Source: Entophlyctis helioformis (taxonomy: Eukaryota > Chytridiomycota > Chytridiomycetes > Chytridiales > Chytriomycetaceae). From it: a DNA stretch of 49,374 bases. The stretch lies in contig JAHLKH010000192.1 in assembly GCA_025526915.1 (NCBI GenBank), positions 1-49,374 of the forward strand, written 5' to 3'. Each line of letters begins with the position of its first letter. The stretch's first letter is position 1. The position numbers were made by a program, and so were the translations under genes. Shown in pieces: positions 23,501-34,454 of this stretch. Below the pieces are notes generated by a model that was not told the DNA's origin, did no database searches, and worked only from the letters and a program-made list of their open reading frames with translations.

Positions 23501-26013
23501 CTGTCGCTTGCAGGCAACCCGCCGCAAGTCGTGTATGCCTGTCTCAAGCACCGCTGGAGTGCCGGCGAGCGCGAACCGGCCCTTGTGCAGATGCGCGAAT
23601 TCACGCAGATGCTCGTCGTGAAGCTGGGGCTCTCGTTCCGCAGCGACTTTTCTATCCACATCGACGCCAGCCGCCACGACTTTTCCCATGGCGACTCGCT
23701 CGAATCGCTGCTGTCGCTGCTGTCGCGCTGTTTCCTCAAGGTCGGCGACTGGCAGACGGCGCTCAACGACGAGCTCAACGAGGCGATCATCCCCGACATG
23801 CTGCGGTCGTACATTGCTGCCACCAAGTGTGACCGCGACTCGTACAAGGCGTGGCACGCGTGGGCACTTGGCAACTTTGAGGTGCTTGCGTTCCATGAAA
23901 AGGTCCACCAGGCGGTCCCCAACAACATCCTTGTGACTCATGTTGTGCCGTCTGTGCAAGGTCGGTGCTGGAGCTGGTTGGCTGAGCGTGTTGCCATGTT
24001 TGCATGCGGATGCGATCGGCTGACACGGCACGAGCAGGGTTCTTCCGGTCCGTTGCGCTGTCCAAGGGCAACTCGCTGCAGGACACGCTGCGACTGTTGA
24101 CCCTGTGGTTCAAGTACGGGTTCCAGCAGGACGTCAACATTGCCATCGCAGAGGGATTCGTCACCGTCACGATCGACACATGGCTGCAGGTTATTCCGCA
24201 GCTGATTGCGCGCATCCATGCACCGAACCCGCACGTGCGCCGCCTGATCCACCAGCTCCTTGCGGATGTGGGCCGCGAGCATCCACAGGCGCTCGTCTAC
24301 TCGCTCACGGTTGCGTCCAAGTCGCAGAGCGCCAACCGCAAACGGGCCGCCCTGTCGATTCTCGACAACATGCGCATGCACTCGGCGACGCTGGTCGAGC
24401 AGGCGGTCATTGTCAGCCAGGAGCTCATCCGCGTCGCCATTCTGTGGCAGGAGATGTGGCACGAGGGACTCGAGGACGCGTCGCGGCTGTACTTTGGCAA
24501 CCGCAACATCGACAGCATGTTTGCGACGCTCGAGCCGCTGCACCAGATGCTCGAGCGCGGGCCCGAGACGGCCAAGGAGACTGGGTTCATCCAGACTTTT
24601 GGCCGCGACCTGGCCGAGGCCAACGACTGGTGCAAAAAGTACAAGCGCACGCTCAATGTCGACGATCTCAACCAGGCGTGGGACCTGTACTACCAGGTGT
24701 TCAAGAAGATCACCAAGCAGCTGCCGCAGCTGACGACGCTGGAGCTGCAGCATGTGTCGCCCAAGCTGCTCACCGCCAAGGATCTCGAGCTTGCTGTGCC
24801 TGGATCGTACAAGAGTGGCGATCCCGTTGTGCGCATCGCGTCGTTTAACCCGCTGCTGAATGTCATGACGTCCAAGCAGCGGCCGAGACGGCTCAATATC
24901 AAGGGCAGCGACGGCAAGGAGTACCAGTTCTTGCTCAAGGGTGGGTATCGTCTGTGTCGTCTGCCTGGACAGGATGCTATCAATGACTGACGCACGCATG
25001 GCATGCTGTGCAGGACACGAGGATCTGCGACAGGACGAGCGTGTGATGCAGCTGTTTGGACTGGTCAACACGCTGCTGTCTGTTGATCCCGAGACGTTCA
25101 AGCGCCATCTCAGCATCCAGCGGTACCCCGTCATTCCGCTGTCGCCCAACTCGGGTCTGATTGGCTGGGTGCCGCACTGCGACACGCTGCACGGACTCAT
25201 CCGCGACTACCGCGAGAGCCGCAAGATCCTGCTCAACATCGAGCACCGGCTGATGCTGCAGATGGCTCCCGACTACGACAACCTGTCGCTGCTGCAGAAA
25301 GTCGAGGTGTTTGAGTACGCGCTCGAGAACACGACCGGCCAGGACCTATACAAGGTGCTCTGGCTCAAGTCCAAGAACTCGGAGGTGTGGCTGGACCGTC
25401 GCACCAACTACACGCGCTCGCTGGCAGTCATGTCGATGGTGGGCTACATTCTCGGCTGGGCGACCGCCACCCGTCCAACCTCATGCTCGACCGCTACACG
25501 GGCAAAGCGATCCACATTGATTTTGGCGACTGCTTCGAGGTTGCCATCCACCGCGACCGGTACCCGGAAAAGATCCCGTTCCGGCTCACGCGCATGCTCA
25601 TCAACGCCATGGAGGTGTCGGGCATCGAGGGCAACTTCCGCATCACGTGCGAGAACGTCATGCGCGTGCTGCGCGAGAACAAGGACTCGCTCATGGCCGT
25701 GCTCGAGGCGTTTGTGTATGATCCGCTCATCAACTGGCGGCTCATGACCCTGGCGAGCCCAAGAGCGGACGGTCGGCCCGGCCGGCGTGGCGCGGGCGGT
25801 GGTGGTGGTGGCGGTTTGACGAACATTGCGGAAGCAGGACAGGGGCAGCACCAGCAACAGCAGTTGCAGATGCAGATGCAGCATTACCAGCAGCAGCAGA
25901 TGATGCACCTCCAAGGCCAGCCGGACGATGACGCGGACGGCACGCGGCCCATGACGATGCAGGGACGTCGGACGTCGCGCGCCGATGCGGATGGCACGGG
26001 TGCAGGTGCGTGA

Positions 26014-26065
<52 letters not shown>

Positions 26066-26421
26066 AGATGTTGTTGGCGTGACGGGCTGGGACGATCCGT
26101 GACTGACACGCGGCCTGCCACAGAGGAGCAAGACCAGATGCCCGAGGCACTCAATGCGCGCGCGATTGCGATTATCAACCGCGTGTCCAACAAGCTGACT
26201 GGTGCGTGCCCCCCCTGTCCCGTTGCCTGCTTGCCTGCTTGCTTGGCTGTCTGTTGTCGTTGCGGTCGAGACTCACCACCACCTGCCGTCCTGATCCAGG
26301 CCGTGACTTCAAGCCCAATATGACACTCGACGTTCCGCTGCAGGTGCACAAGCTGATCCTGCAGGCCACGTCGCTCGAGAACCTGTCGCAGTGCTTTATC
26401 GGATGGTGTCCGTTCTGGTAG
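17412..26421 (+). CDS. TOR: TOR kinase (target of rapamycin), 18 exons
   Basis: Catalytic subunit of TOR complexes, coupling nutrients to growth. Exons: 17412-17464, 17619-17664, 17772-17901, 18002-18127, 18220-18300, 18388-18521, 18588-18782, 18860-19060, 19137-19239, 19318-19511, 19595-19740, 20100-20178, 20245-23119, 23197-23960, 24038-24940, 25014-26005, 26124-26201, 26300-26421; about 2407 residues. N-terminal HEAT repeats ([21 protein letters not shown]), FAT region to 24400, FRB domain at about 24415-24725 with DASRLYF (the rapamycin-contact serine kept) and [10 protein letters not shown], kinase domain ([28 protein letters not shown]), FATC end FIGWCPFW. Intron 6 starts with GC. One base is missing near 25458, inside the catalytic loop GYILG-GDRHPSN, and one in exon 8 near 18880; exon phases confirm both. 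An unusual Gln/Gly-rich insert lies between kinase and FATC. Confidence 0.97.
17556..17585 (+). repeat. (TCG)10 microsatellite in TOR intron 1
   Basis: Ten perfect TCG units followed by TTGGTG repeats, just upstream of the exon 2 acceptor. Confidence 0.9.
26018..26065 (+). repeat. (CTGG)12 microsatellite in TOR intron 16
   Basis: Twelve perfect CTGG units fill the start of the intron between exons 16 and 17. Shorter CTGG/GGCT runs recur at 31247-31284 and 36342-36362. Confidence 0.92.
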
Positions 26422-26521
26422 CTTGTACTGGAATGAACAGAGAAGGATGGGAGCTGTTTATGGATACGTGACTGTATGAGAGACTAGAGAGAGACTAGAG
26501 AGAGGAGAGAGAGATCACATG

Positions 26522-27676
26522 CTAGACGCGGGTGCTGGGCCAGCTGCCTGCAAAGCCCTTGTCGGCCAGCACCTGGTTGGAGTGGTCCCACCACCGCTGC
26601 GCCAAGCCAGCATTGCGGCCGTTGGCATCCGTCTCGGCGCGTTTGGCGATGGGCAGATAGTACTGGCCCTTGATACCCTGCGTCTCGACATCAGGCGACG
26701 TGGCGAGATACAGCTGCGTCTTGGCGCCCTGCTCGGTGGAGAGCAGTGCCCACGAGAACATGCCCATGATCCGCTCGCCGACGCCTGCGGCGTTATTGCC
26801 CAGGTTGGACGCGATGACACCGGGATGCAGGGTATTGACGTACACGTTATGGATGCCGCGGGCATCGAGCGACGACTGCAGCGCGCGCGTGAACAGGATG
26901 TTGGCCAGCTTGGACTCGCCGTAGTTGGTGTAGGGGCCGTAGTGGGCGGGCGAGTTGTACTTGTCGAAGCGGATGCCGACGGACGGAGCAAACAGGCCCG
27001 TGTGCGCCACGGAGCTGACATTGACGATCCGCGACGGCCGCGACGACTCGAGCACGGGCAGCAGGTTGCGGGTCAGCAGGAAGTGCCCAAAGTGGTTCGA
27101 CGCCATCTGCATCTCGATGCCGTCCTTGGACGTCTCGAACTTGGGCGGCGCCATGATTCCTGCGATGCTGGCGTCAGACTGGCTGGCCCAAGGTGTCTGC
27201 CGTGCACACATTCATGCACGCATGCATTCAGAGTTCAGCAGCCTCAGCATGCCGACTCACCGGCATTGTTGACAAGGAGGTGCAGAGGCAGGCCGCGGGC
27301 CAAAAAGGCGGCCGAGGCGTCTTGCACTGACTGCAGCGACGCCAGATCGAGACGGAGAAACTCGATGTTGGGGTTACCGGTTTCGGCCTTGAGGGACTCG
27401 ACGACCGGAAGTGCCTTGGACTCGGTGCGGCAGGCGAGAATCACATGGGCGCCTTTGCGGGCGAGCTCGCGGGCCGTGACGAGACCGATGCCGCTGTTGG
27501 CGCCCGTGACTGGCGGGAAGCGACGATCGTGGCGGACCATGCGTCAGCCAGAGCGTGCACCAGCACCACTTCTACAAGACGGAATGGGCAGACTCACCAA
27601 TGGCGACCTTGCCAGAGAGGTCGGGAATGTCCTTGAAATCCCAGGACGAGCTTGAAGCAATCAGACCGCCGAGCAT
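26522..27676 (-). CDS. Short-chain dehydrogenase/reductase, retinol-dehydrogenase-like
   Basis: Model: complement(join(26522..27159,27261..27509,27598..27676)), 321 residues, GT-AG introns, phases consistent. Classical SDR: cofactor motif VTGANSGIG spans exons 1-2, followed by VILACRTE (second-strand Arg favours NADP), the NNAG motif across exons 2-3, the catalytic serine in NVSSVAH, and the YGESK Tyr-x-x-x-Lys pair, here within NYGESKLANILFTRAL. Closest in feel to RDH11-14/WWOX-type reductases acting on lipophilic aldehydes or steroids; substrate unknown. A short hydrophobic N-terminus (MLGGLIASSSSWDF) is present but no clear membrane anchor. Converges with TOR: stop codons are about 100 bases apart. 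Confidence 0.92.
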
Positions 27677-27947
27677 GATAGCAGTCGACTAGACAATGAG
27701 GTGCAGAGTGAATTGAGCGGGCAACCTCGAGCGGAGCTTGTCACCTTTTGTGGTGGAGAATCCCGCCAAGTTCGGCCGCGCGTTGCGGCGAATTAGATGT
27801 ATGGTGGTGGATGTCGTCGCATGTGGCTGCTGGCATGTGGCGGCTTGCATCGGGATCTGTCGCACGCTTGCCGCAGACAAACACACGGCAGCTGGCAGGA
27901 AACCCAAGAGTGGCACTCTTGTTCACATGAATGTATTTCATGCCGTT

Positions 27948-28337
27948 CTAGCCAATGAACATGTCGAACCACAGATCCAGCATGTACTTGCCGACTTGTC
28001 GTGTCTTTTCGTCGGCCGGCACAGTTTGGACGTCGCCGCCAGCTCCCAGACAGTACGGCTCCCTTGTATTGTTCCAAACGCCCGTGCTGTTGAAATCCAC
28101 GATGAAGTGGGTAATGTTGACCACCGAGTTGGGCACCTTGGCTTTTGCGCGGGGAGACGCGATGCCGCCGTTGAACCACAAGGGCAGGAGGTCTGGCGTT
28201 GTGTGGAACATGCCACTGCAGATGGACGGCGGATTACACGTTGTGTTGATGGTGCCATGGGCCGGCACTTGGATACACCGCGAAAAACCATCGTGTGTTG
28301 CCGACAGGTCATTCATTCCATTCGAGCAAGAATGCAA
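27948..28337 (-). CDS. Hypothetical protein, possibly secreted fragment
   Basis: 129-codon frame, not recognised. It is Cys-containing with several N-glycosylation sequons (NTT, NIT, NST, NNT), which suits a secreted domain, but no signal peptide is visible. The space to the next gene (HSP20 ends at 28419) is only 82 bases, so no room exists for a normal upstream exon and promoter. It may be a gene remnant or a chance frame. The interval 27677-27947 upstream of the SDR gene shows nothing else. Confidence 0.3.
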   Translation of the reverse strand: MHSCSNGMNDLSATHDGFSRCIQVPAHGTINTTCNPPSICSGMFHTTPDLLPLWFNGGIASPRAKAKVPNSVVNITHFIVDFNSTGVWNNTREPYCLGAGGDVQTVPADEKTRQVGKYMLDLWFDMFIG

Positions 28338-28418
28338 GCTTCTGTGGGATGCTGGTGGAGGGATATGCAGGTGGAGGGAGTGAGGGAGGGATGTGCAGGT
28401 GGGAAGCGTCAGGACCGA

Positions 28419-28880
28419 TCAGGCAATCGTGATCTTGGAGCGCTGCTTCTCGGTCGTCTTGGGGATGGTAATGTCCAGCACACCATTCTCGAACTTGGCC
28501 TGGATGTTGGACGTGTCGACGGTCGCCGGCAGCCCAATCACACGCTGGAAGCGGCCATAGCGACGCTCACGGATGCGGGCCTGGTTCTGGTCGTAGTCGC
28601 GCGAGCTGGACGTTTCGCCCTCGATGATGAGGTTGCCGTTCTTGTCAATGTCGGCCTTGACGGCCTCCTTGGGCACGCCTGGGAGATCGGCGTGGACCTT
28701 GATGGCGTCGGCCGTGTCCCACACGTCGACGTTTGGACGGAAAAAGCCAACGTCGCTTGTCGCGAAGCGCGGGCCGACTTCTGCGAGGCGGTTGAAGCGG
28801 TCCAAGAGCGACCAGGGCGAGACGAGCGAGGTGGAGTCGAAGGGGTCTGAGAAGAACGGGTCGCGGGAAATGAGAGACAT
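28419..28880 (-). CDS. Small heat shock protein, Hsp20/alpha-crystallin family
   Basis: 153 residues, no intron. ATP-independent chaperone that holds unfolding proteins. N-terminal arm with SLISRDPFFSDPFD, then the alpha-crystallin domain from about residue 47: RPNVDVWDTADAIKVHADLPGV, the basic GRFQRVIGLPATVD strand, and the GVLDITIPK motif typical of beta-9. The tail is very short (TTEKQRSKITIA). Residue composition and spacing match class I cytosolic fungal Hsp20. A TATA box at 28923-28928 and a heat-shock element at 29022-29034 support stress induction. Confidence 0.97.
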   Translation of the reverse strand: MSLISRDPFFSDPFDSTSLVSPWSLLDRFNRLAEVGPRFATSDVGFFRPNVDVWDTADAIKVHADLPGVPKEAVKADIDKNGNLIIEGETSSSRDYDQNQARIRERRYGRFQRVIGLPATVDTSNIQAKFENGVLDITIPKTTEKQRSKITIA

Positions 28881-28922
28881 GTTGTTGATTAATGAGGGCG
28901 GGAGCGAGGGCTGGCCGCTGCT

Positions 28923-28928
28923 TTTATA
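28923..28928 (-). promoter_or_regulatory. TATA box of HSP20
   Basis: TATAAA on the minus strand, 43 bases before the start codon. Confidence 0.7.
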
Positions 28929-29021
28929 CTCGCGGGAGGGCTGGCAGCGTGCGAGCGTACGAGTGTGGGAGCTGCGTCACATGCCACGCAATGCCATGCC
29001 GGCCAGCACGCTTGCTCGCAC

Positions 29022-29034
29022 GAACATTCGAGAA
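29022..29034 (-). promoter_or_regulatory. Heat-shock element upstream of HSP20
   Basis: GAACATTCGAGAA is a perfect three-unit nGAAnnTTCnnGAA site, bound by trimeric heat shock factor Hsf1. It sits 142 bases upstream of the HSP20 start and about 95 bases from its TATA box. No other gene starts nearby; 29035-29305 contains nothing else recognisable. Confidence 0.75.
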
Positions 29035-29305
29035 GATCGCACTCGACTCGCGCAGGATCTCGCATTGGCATGGAATGCCATGGAAACTCAGTCGCGTTGC
29101 ATGATTCATGGTGAGCTGCGGGCATGCGTGCACGAGGACAGAGCGTGACTCAGGATGAGTTGCTCACAGACACACCTGTGCGTGGCCAGCGCATGGCGAC
29201 ATCTGCGGCCATCATCGCAGGAGCAGCACCAGGACCAGCACCATGAGAACGTCTTTGACTCACAGACACTCCTGAACGACCAGAGGCTGTCACAATACAA
29301 ACGTT

Positions 29306-31165
29306 TCATTGGCTCAGCACCATCAGCACTTCCTTGACCACCAGGCTGACGAACCACGCGTAGCGCTCTTCTCCCTGAGCATCGCGCACAAACATGTTCA
29401 TGTGCGCATCAATCTGGTCAGACAGCGGCGATGCGACCGTGTCGAATAAGTCGGACACCTCGGGCGGAGGCGGGATGCAAAAGTGGCGTGTGTGGTGCGT
29501 GGCCGTTGACGCTGGTGGCGGCGTTGATGTAGACGCCTCTGGTCCTTGTGCAGGAGTGCCCGTGGCAGCAGTAGCATCAGCAGTAGCATCGGCATCGGCA
29601 TCGATGTCGTCCATCTCAAACAGCACAGCCTCGACATTGGCCGGCCCGCCAAGAGGTCTGTTCCATGGCGACCGGCCGTCTACAAGGTCGAGATAGAAGC
29701 CTCTAAAGTACAGCCGCTTCATGTGCTCCATCTCGCGCTGCAGGATCGTAACGCGCTCCATCATGGCCGAGCGCGACGAGAGGAGCGGGTTGAGAAACTC
29801 GGCGTGCTTGTACAGCTCGTCTGCCTGGTTGATGGCCCATTTGGCAGCGATGCTCTGGGCGACCATCGCGGCGGGCACAAGCACACCACCTGAGCTCATG
29901 GTTGTCAAGGCAGCAACGGCAACAACGGCGGTTGTGGCGGCCGCGTGCTTGGACCACGAGGGAAAGGACGATGTGGATCCTGCAGCTGGAGCGTCTGGCT
30001 GTGCGGCTGATCCAGATGTCGATCCGGGTGCAGATGCCGATGCAGCTGGGTTGCTTGGCCCTGCGGCCGATCCTGGCATTGGTGCAGATGCAGGACCAGA
30101 TCCGGATGCTGCAGACGGTGCTGGCGGCGGGACAAAGGGGGGCGCAGTTGTCGACGAGGCAGCAGATGCAGTCGAAGCAGCAGCGGTGCCGGCGGTTGTT
30201 GATGGCGTGGTGCTCTTGGACAGCACAGACTTGGCGGCCTCCTTGACCCACACGGTCGACACGGGCACGTGCACATGCTTGATGCCGGTGGGCATGGCCA
30301 CACGGTCAGGGATCAGCTTATTGACTGCCTGCTCCGCGGTCGGGATGTACTGGGGCAGCGTCTCGGGCAGCTTGGTGACAATGTTCTGCGCCTTGGCCGT
30401 CCCCGTCTTGGTGATGACGTTGGGATGCAGGCCAAAGAAGGGCGAGTCGAACGTGATGATGCCGCGAATGTTGATGAGGAAGCGCACGTCGTCTGGATGG
30501 GCGGCGTCTGGGCTGGTGTTTGAGTACGAGAACCAAGAGCCGACGGCGGATCGAGCTCGAGACAGCCACGACGGCTGCTGGGCAGCGTCGAGCATCTTGG
30601 CCGTGGCAGCGTCCTCGGCGGCATCGGCGGCATGGGCATCGGCGTCATCGCCGCTCAGATTGGCTTGCAGTGGCGTCTTTGCGATGCTGCCCGAGCTGTT
30701 GCTGACGCTGTTGGACAAGTCCTTGAGCGTCAGCTTGTACAGGTAGCGGTACGCATCGGCGACGAGCAGGCCGCCCATGGAGTGCGCACACAGGATGACG
30801 GCCTCGTAGCGGGCCGACGATCCGTGCAGCAGCAGCCAGTTCATGAACGACTGCACGAGCCGCTGGTTGTTGCCCTTTGTGTCGTAGCGCGGAAAGGCAA
30901 CGACATCGACGGAGCCGACGGGCAGCGACGGCAGCGACGGCTGGTCGACGGTTGCGGCCGCAAGCGCCTCGGCCAGGTCCTGCGGGAACGACGCAAACGA
31001 GTCCTCTGAGCCGAGGAAGCCGTGCACAAACACAACCAGCGCCTTCTTGCGGGCCGCCGGGAACGCCGGGAACGCCGCCTTTGCATTCGCTGCTGCCGCT
31101 GGTGCTGCTGCTGCTGCTGCTGGTGGTGTCGCTGTGCTCGTCATGTCAGCCAGGCGATGCTCCAC
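29306..31165 (-). CDS. Alpha/beta hydrolase (putative lipase/acyltransferase, DUF676-like)
   Basis: Single open frame of 619 residues; the start could be 31165 (MEHRLADM) or 31144 (MTSTATPP). After an Ala-rich N-terminus comes the core: strand VVFVHGFLGSEDSF with an oxyanion HG, FPRYDTKGNN, and the nucleophile elbow CAHSMGGLL (Ser 129). A later block FDSPFFGLHPNVI resembles the GFDTPF region of fungal serine hydrolases of the YOR059c/ROG1 type, which act on lipid droplets or membranes. A long Pro/Ala/Ser-rich linker (about residues 320-400) precedes a hydrophobic stretch (AVVAVAALTTMSSGGVLV) and a C-terminal region. Catalytic Asp and His not placed with certainty. It is divergent from the P450-like gene. 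Confidence 0.82.
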   Translation of the reverse strand: MEHRLADMTSTATPPAAAAAAPAAAANAKAAFPAFPAARKKALVVFVHGFLGSEDSFASFPQDLAEALAAATVDQPSLPSLPVGSVDVVAFPRYDTKGNNQRLVQSFMNWLLLHGSSARYEAVILCAHSMGGLLVADAYRYLYKLTLKDLSNSVSNSSGSIAKTPLQANLSGDDADAHAADAAEDAATAKMLDAAQQPSWLSRARSAVGSWFSYSNTSPDAAHPDDVRFLINIRGIITFDSPFFGLHPNVITKTGTAKAQNIVTKLPETLPQYIPTAEQAVNKLIPDRVAMPTGIKHVHVPVSTVWVKEAAKSVLSKSTTPSTTAGTAAASTASAASSTTAPPFVPPPAPSAASGSGPASAPMPGSAAGPSNPAASASAPGSTSGSAAQPDAPAAGSTSSFPSWSKHAAATTAVVAVAALTTMSSGGVLVPAAMVAQSIAAKWAINQADELYKHAEFLNPLLSSRSAMMERVTILQREMEHMKRLYFRGFYLDLVDGRSPWNRPLGGPANVEAVLFEMDDIDADADATADATAATGTPAQGPEASTSTPPPASTATHHTRHFCIPPPPEVSDLFDTVASPLSDQIDAHMNMFVRDAQGEERYAWFVSLVVKEVLMVLSQ

Positions 31166-31436
31166 GTGCGCGCGATTTTGCGCAAAGTCGCCTGCTTGGT
31201 GCCTGTTTGTTCCCTCGGAATCTCACAACCGAACAAGGTGCGGCTGTCGACTGGCTGGCTGGCTGGCTGGCTGCTGGCTGGCTGCGTATGCGAGCGAGCG
31301 GGCGGGCGCATTCAGCGGCGCTTGTTGGGCATGTGCACTGACACTTGTAAACCCACAACCACAACCCTGTCCATACCCACAACCACAACCACAACCACCT
31401 GCACACGACGACACGACGACACACGACACTCGCAGC

Positions 31437-34048
31437 ATGTCCGACGAGAAGCAGCCCGACAAGATCACGCTGCTGTCGCCCGAAGTGGCGCAAAACCTGC
31501 GTCTGCCCAAGGGCATGTACAAGGAGGACGACCACGGCATCTACATCGACATGGAGGACCTCAACCCCAAGCAGCGCTCCGCCACGCCCGGCGAGATGAT
31601 CGGCATCTTCACCGAGCTCGTCAACTCGGACCACCCCATGGCCAAGCCGCTCATCTGGGGCCTGGCCATCTTTGTCGGCATCCCCATCGTGCTCGGCCTC
31701 GTCTTTGTGATGCTCGGCATGCACAGGCGGCCAAAGAACCATGTGCCGCCCACCTTCTCGTACGTGCCCTTTGTCGGCGTCCTGCTCTTCTTTATGCTGG
31801 TGAGTCTCTGCATGCCTGCTGCATGTCTGGCTGTCTGGCTGTCTGGCTGTCTGGCTGTCTGCATGCCTGCATGTCTGGCTGTCGCATCGCTCGGTGTGGT
31901 GCACATGGGCACGCTTGGCGGCCTCTATCGTTGCGCCTGTCTGCATGGCTGCCAACAGCCGGCCTGCCGGCCTGCTTCCCTGCCTGCGCCGCATGCCGTG
32001 CGGCCGTCTGCATGGCCCACGGTGCACAGTGTCTCCAGCGCAGCTCACTCACGCTGCTCTGCCGTGCTCGTCTGTGCGCCTCTTTCGGCTTGTCGCTGTC
32101 GCCTCGCCTCGCTTCCCATCGCCTCGCTTCCCATCCCAGGATCCCGTCGGCTACGTTATCAGCGAGGCCAAGAAGCTCTCGGCCGGCTTCTGCATCGCCC
32201 TGACCTACACCGAGTTCACCGTCTTCCCAGGCAGAAAGGTGCGCTCCATCCATGCATCCAGCCAGCCATCCAGCCATCCCTCTGCCAGTGTGCATGTCTG
32301 CATGTCTGCCTTTGCATGTCTGCCTTTGCATGTCGCCGCATGGCTGACCAATAATGCCTGTTGGACGCCTCCTGCCCAATGCGTCGCTCTCCACATCCGC
32401 TCAACGGCAACAGGGCCAGAAGCTTATCGACAGCATCGAAGAGGCGGCAAGTAGCGATCCCCCCACGCCCTGCTTGGCGCTCCATGGGCAGCCTGCTAAC
32501 ACAGACCTGCCGTGCGGCCCTGCCTGATCCTGGGGTCGCCGTCTGCAGAAGTTGACCTTTGCCCACGGCTTCAAGACGCTCTTTGACGGCGTGCTGGTGC
32601 CGTCCGAAGTCAAGACGTTCCACACCAAGGAGCTCTCCGAGGCCCTGCCAAGCCCGAGATCTTCAAGCAGATTGCCGAGTTTGCCCCCAGCATCCTCGAC
32701 GCCCGCTTCCAGCTGGCCCATGCCGCCAAGAAGGTCGAGCTGTTCTTCCTGGCGTCCGACCTCACTCTCCGCATCCTGCTCCGCATTGCTCTCGGCCAAA
32801 AGGTTCGTCGGTCTCGTCGCCAACGCCTCATCTGCGCGAACCATCTGCCCTCCCGCAACATGCTCACATGGCTGTCTTGGATCGATCTGGAAAACAGCTG
32901 TTTGACGAGAACGATGACGACCTCGTCAGCCAGTTCCAGGCCATGGAGCCCAAGCTGTTCAGCATGTGGTACCTGATCCTCAAGTCGTGGTCTGGCGACT
33001 CGAACCCTGCCCACAACCTGTTCAAGGACATGGTTCTGATCGTCAACGACGAGCTGCAGGTCCGCAAGAACGAGCCCGAGGGCACCGTGCACAATGACCT
33101 GATTGACGCGCTTCTCAAGGCCAACCCGTGAGCCGCCACTGCTGATTGGGTCTGGGTTGCTTCTCAAAGCTAACGCTGGCTGCGCCTTGTCTTGCCTTTG
33201 GCAGTGAGATCGGCGCCGTCGAGATCGCCGCGCACATTGTCATGTTTGTCGTCTCGAACCACTCTGACCTGTCTGGCACTGCCGCGTGGTCCATCTACCA
33301 CATTGTCAAGAACAAGAGCCTCAAGGTGCGCGTCATGGCCGAGCTCAGCCAGGCCAAGCTTGCCAAGCCCGACATTGGCGATCTCGACCTTGGATCGTCT
33401 GCGCCGCTCAAGACCCTCACGGGTGTCATCCGCGAGGTTGGCCGTCGCTACGCGCCCCTCTTCCTCTTCAACGGATCCCGCAAGAAGCAAAAGATGAACG
33501 ACTACGACGTGTACTATTGCGATCTCATCTGCTCGGCACCCGTGACGGCTGCTCTCAACGAGACTGTAAGTTTGCGCAGCCGTGTGTGCCCGAGATTCCC
33601 ATGTATATGCGTGTGTGTGTGTGAATGGGAGTGCATGCCAAACTCACTCGCACCTCCCGGCACCGACTCCCCCCAACCACCGTCACAGTTCTTTGAGAAG
33701 CCGCTCGAGTTTGATCCCTCGCGCCTCCTGGACGATGTCGCTCTCAAGCGCCACATTGAGCAGGGCAAGTTTGTGCAGTTCCGCAACGCCGACAACGCGT
33801 TCCTCGGCGCTGCCCAGGCCGAGAAGCTCGTCAAGGCCGTGCTCATCCCCGCCATTCTCAGCCAGTGCGACATTGACCTCGTCAAGCCCGACTACAACTT
33901 CAAGCCGCGCTACCTCACGACCTTCTCGACGCCCAAGGCTGACTCGGACATGGCCGTGTACCTGTACGCTGGCGCCACCGGATCGACCGGCGAGGCCAAG
34001 AAGGCTGCCATTGAGAAGAAGACGGGCGCCAACAAGAAGAGAAACTGA
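31437..34048 (+). CDS. Cytochrome P450-fold protein lacking the heme-binding cysteine
   Basis: Exons 31437-31799, 32140-32238, 32414-32450, 32549-32802, 32898-33127, 33205-33565, 33689-34048; about 565 residues. An N-terminal membrane helix (WGLAIFVGIPIVLGLVFVML) and the hinge VPPTFSYVPFVG look like CYP51/CYP7-type microsomal P450s. The K-helix ExxR (REVGRRYAP) and the PERF-type block PLEFDPSRLLDD are kept. At the heme loop the family has FxxGxxxCxG; here it reads FRNADNAFLG, with Phe (codon 33800-33802) in place of the ligand Cys and Ala for Gly. The I-helix AGxDT motif is also lost (SNHSDLSGTAA). A missing C near 32650 shifts exon 4, and the exon 3/4 phase is unresolved. Likely a non-catalytic relative. 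Confidence 0.8.
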
Positions 34049-34454
34049 TTGTCTTTGGCGTCGTTGGGGGGCTATTCTGGGTCCTCTGCGTTGTGTGGTG
34101 TGAATGGACATGCCGTTTTGGAGGGTCTGTGCACCACTGCCACCTGCACGCACCACTGTCCCCCTCCCTGCTAGTTTGTCTGTGCCGTTTGTTATCAACC
34201 ATAAACTCGTTTGCTTTCGTCACGAGATCCCGGTCCACAAACTCTTGACAACCGTCTTCTTATAGATCCATTCACAAGACAGGCGTCGTGGTGACAGGGA
34301 AGAAGGGGGGAGAAGGGGAGAGGCGATGAGGGTAGAGACAACAAGCACAAGGGAACGACGCGGTGGAGGGGGGGGGGGGAGCAAGAGAGAACGCGTGCGT
34401 CTGGCCAACCCCAAGGAACCGCGGGCACCATCGTCATCGTCATCGTCATCGTCA

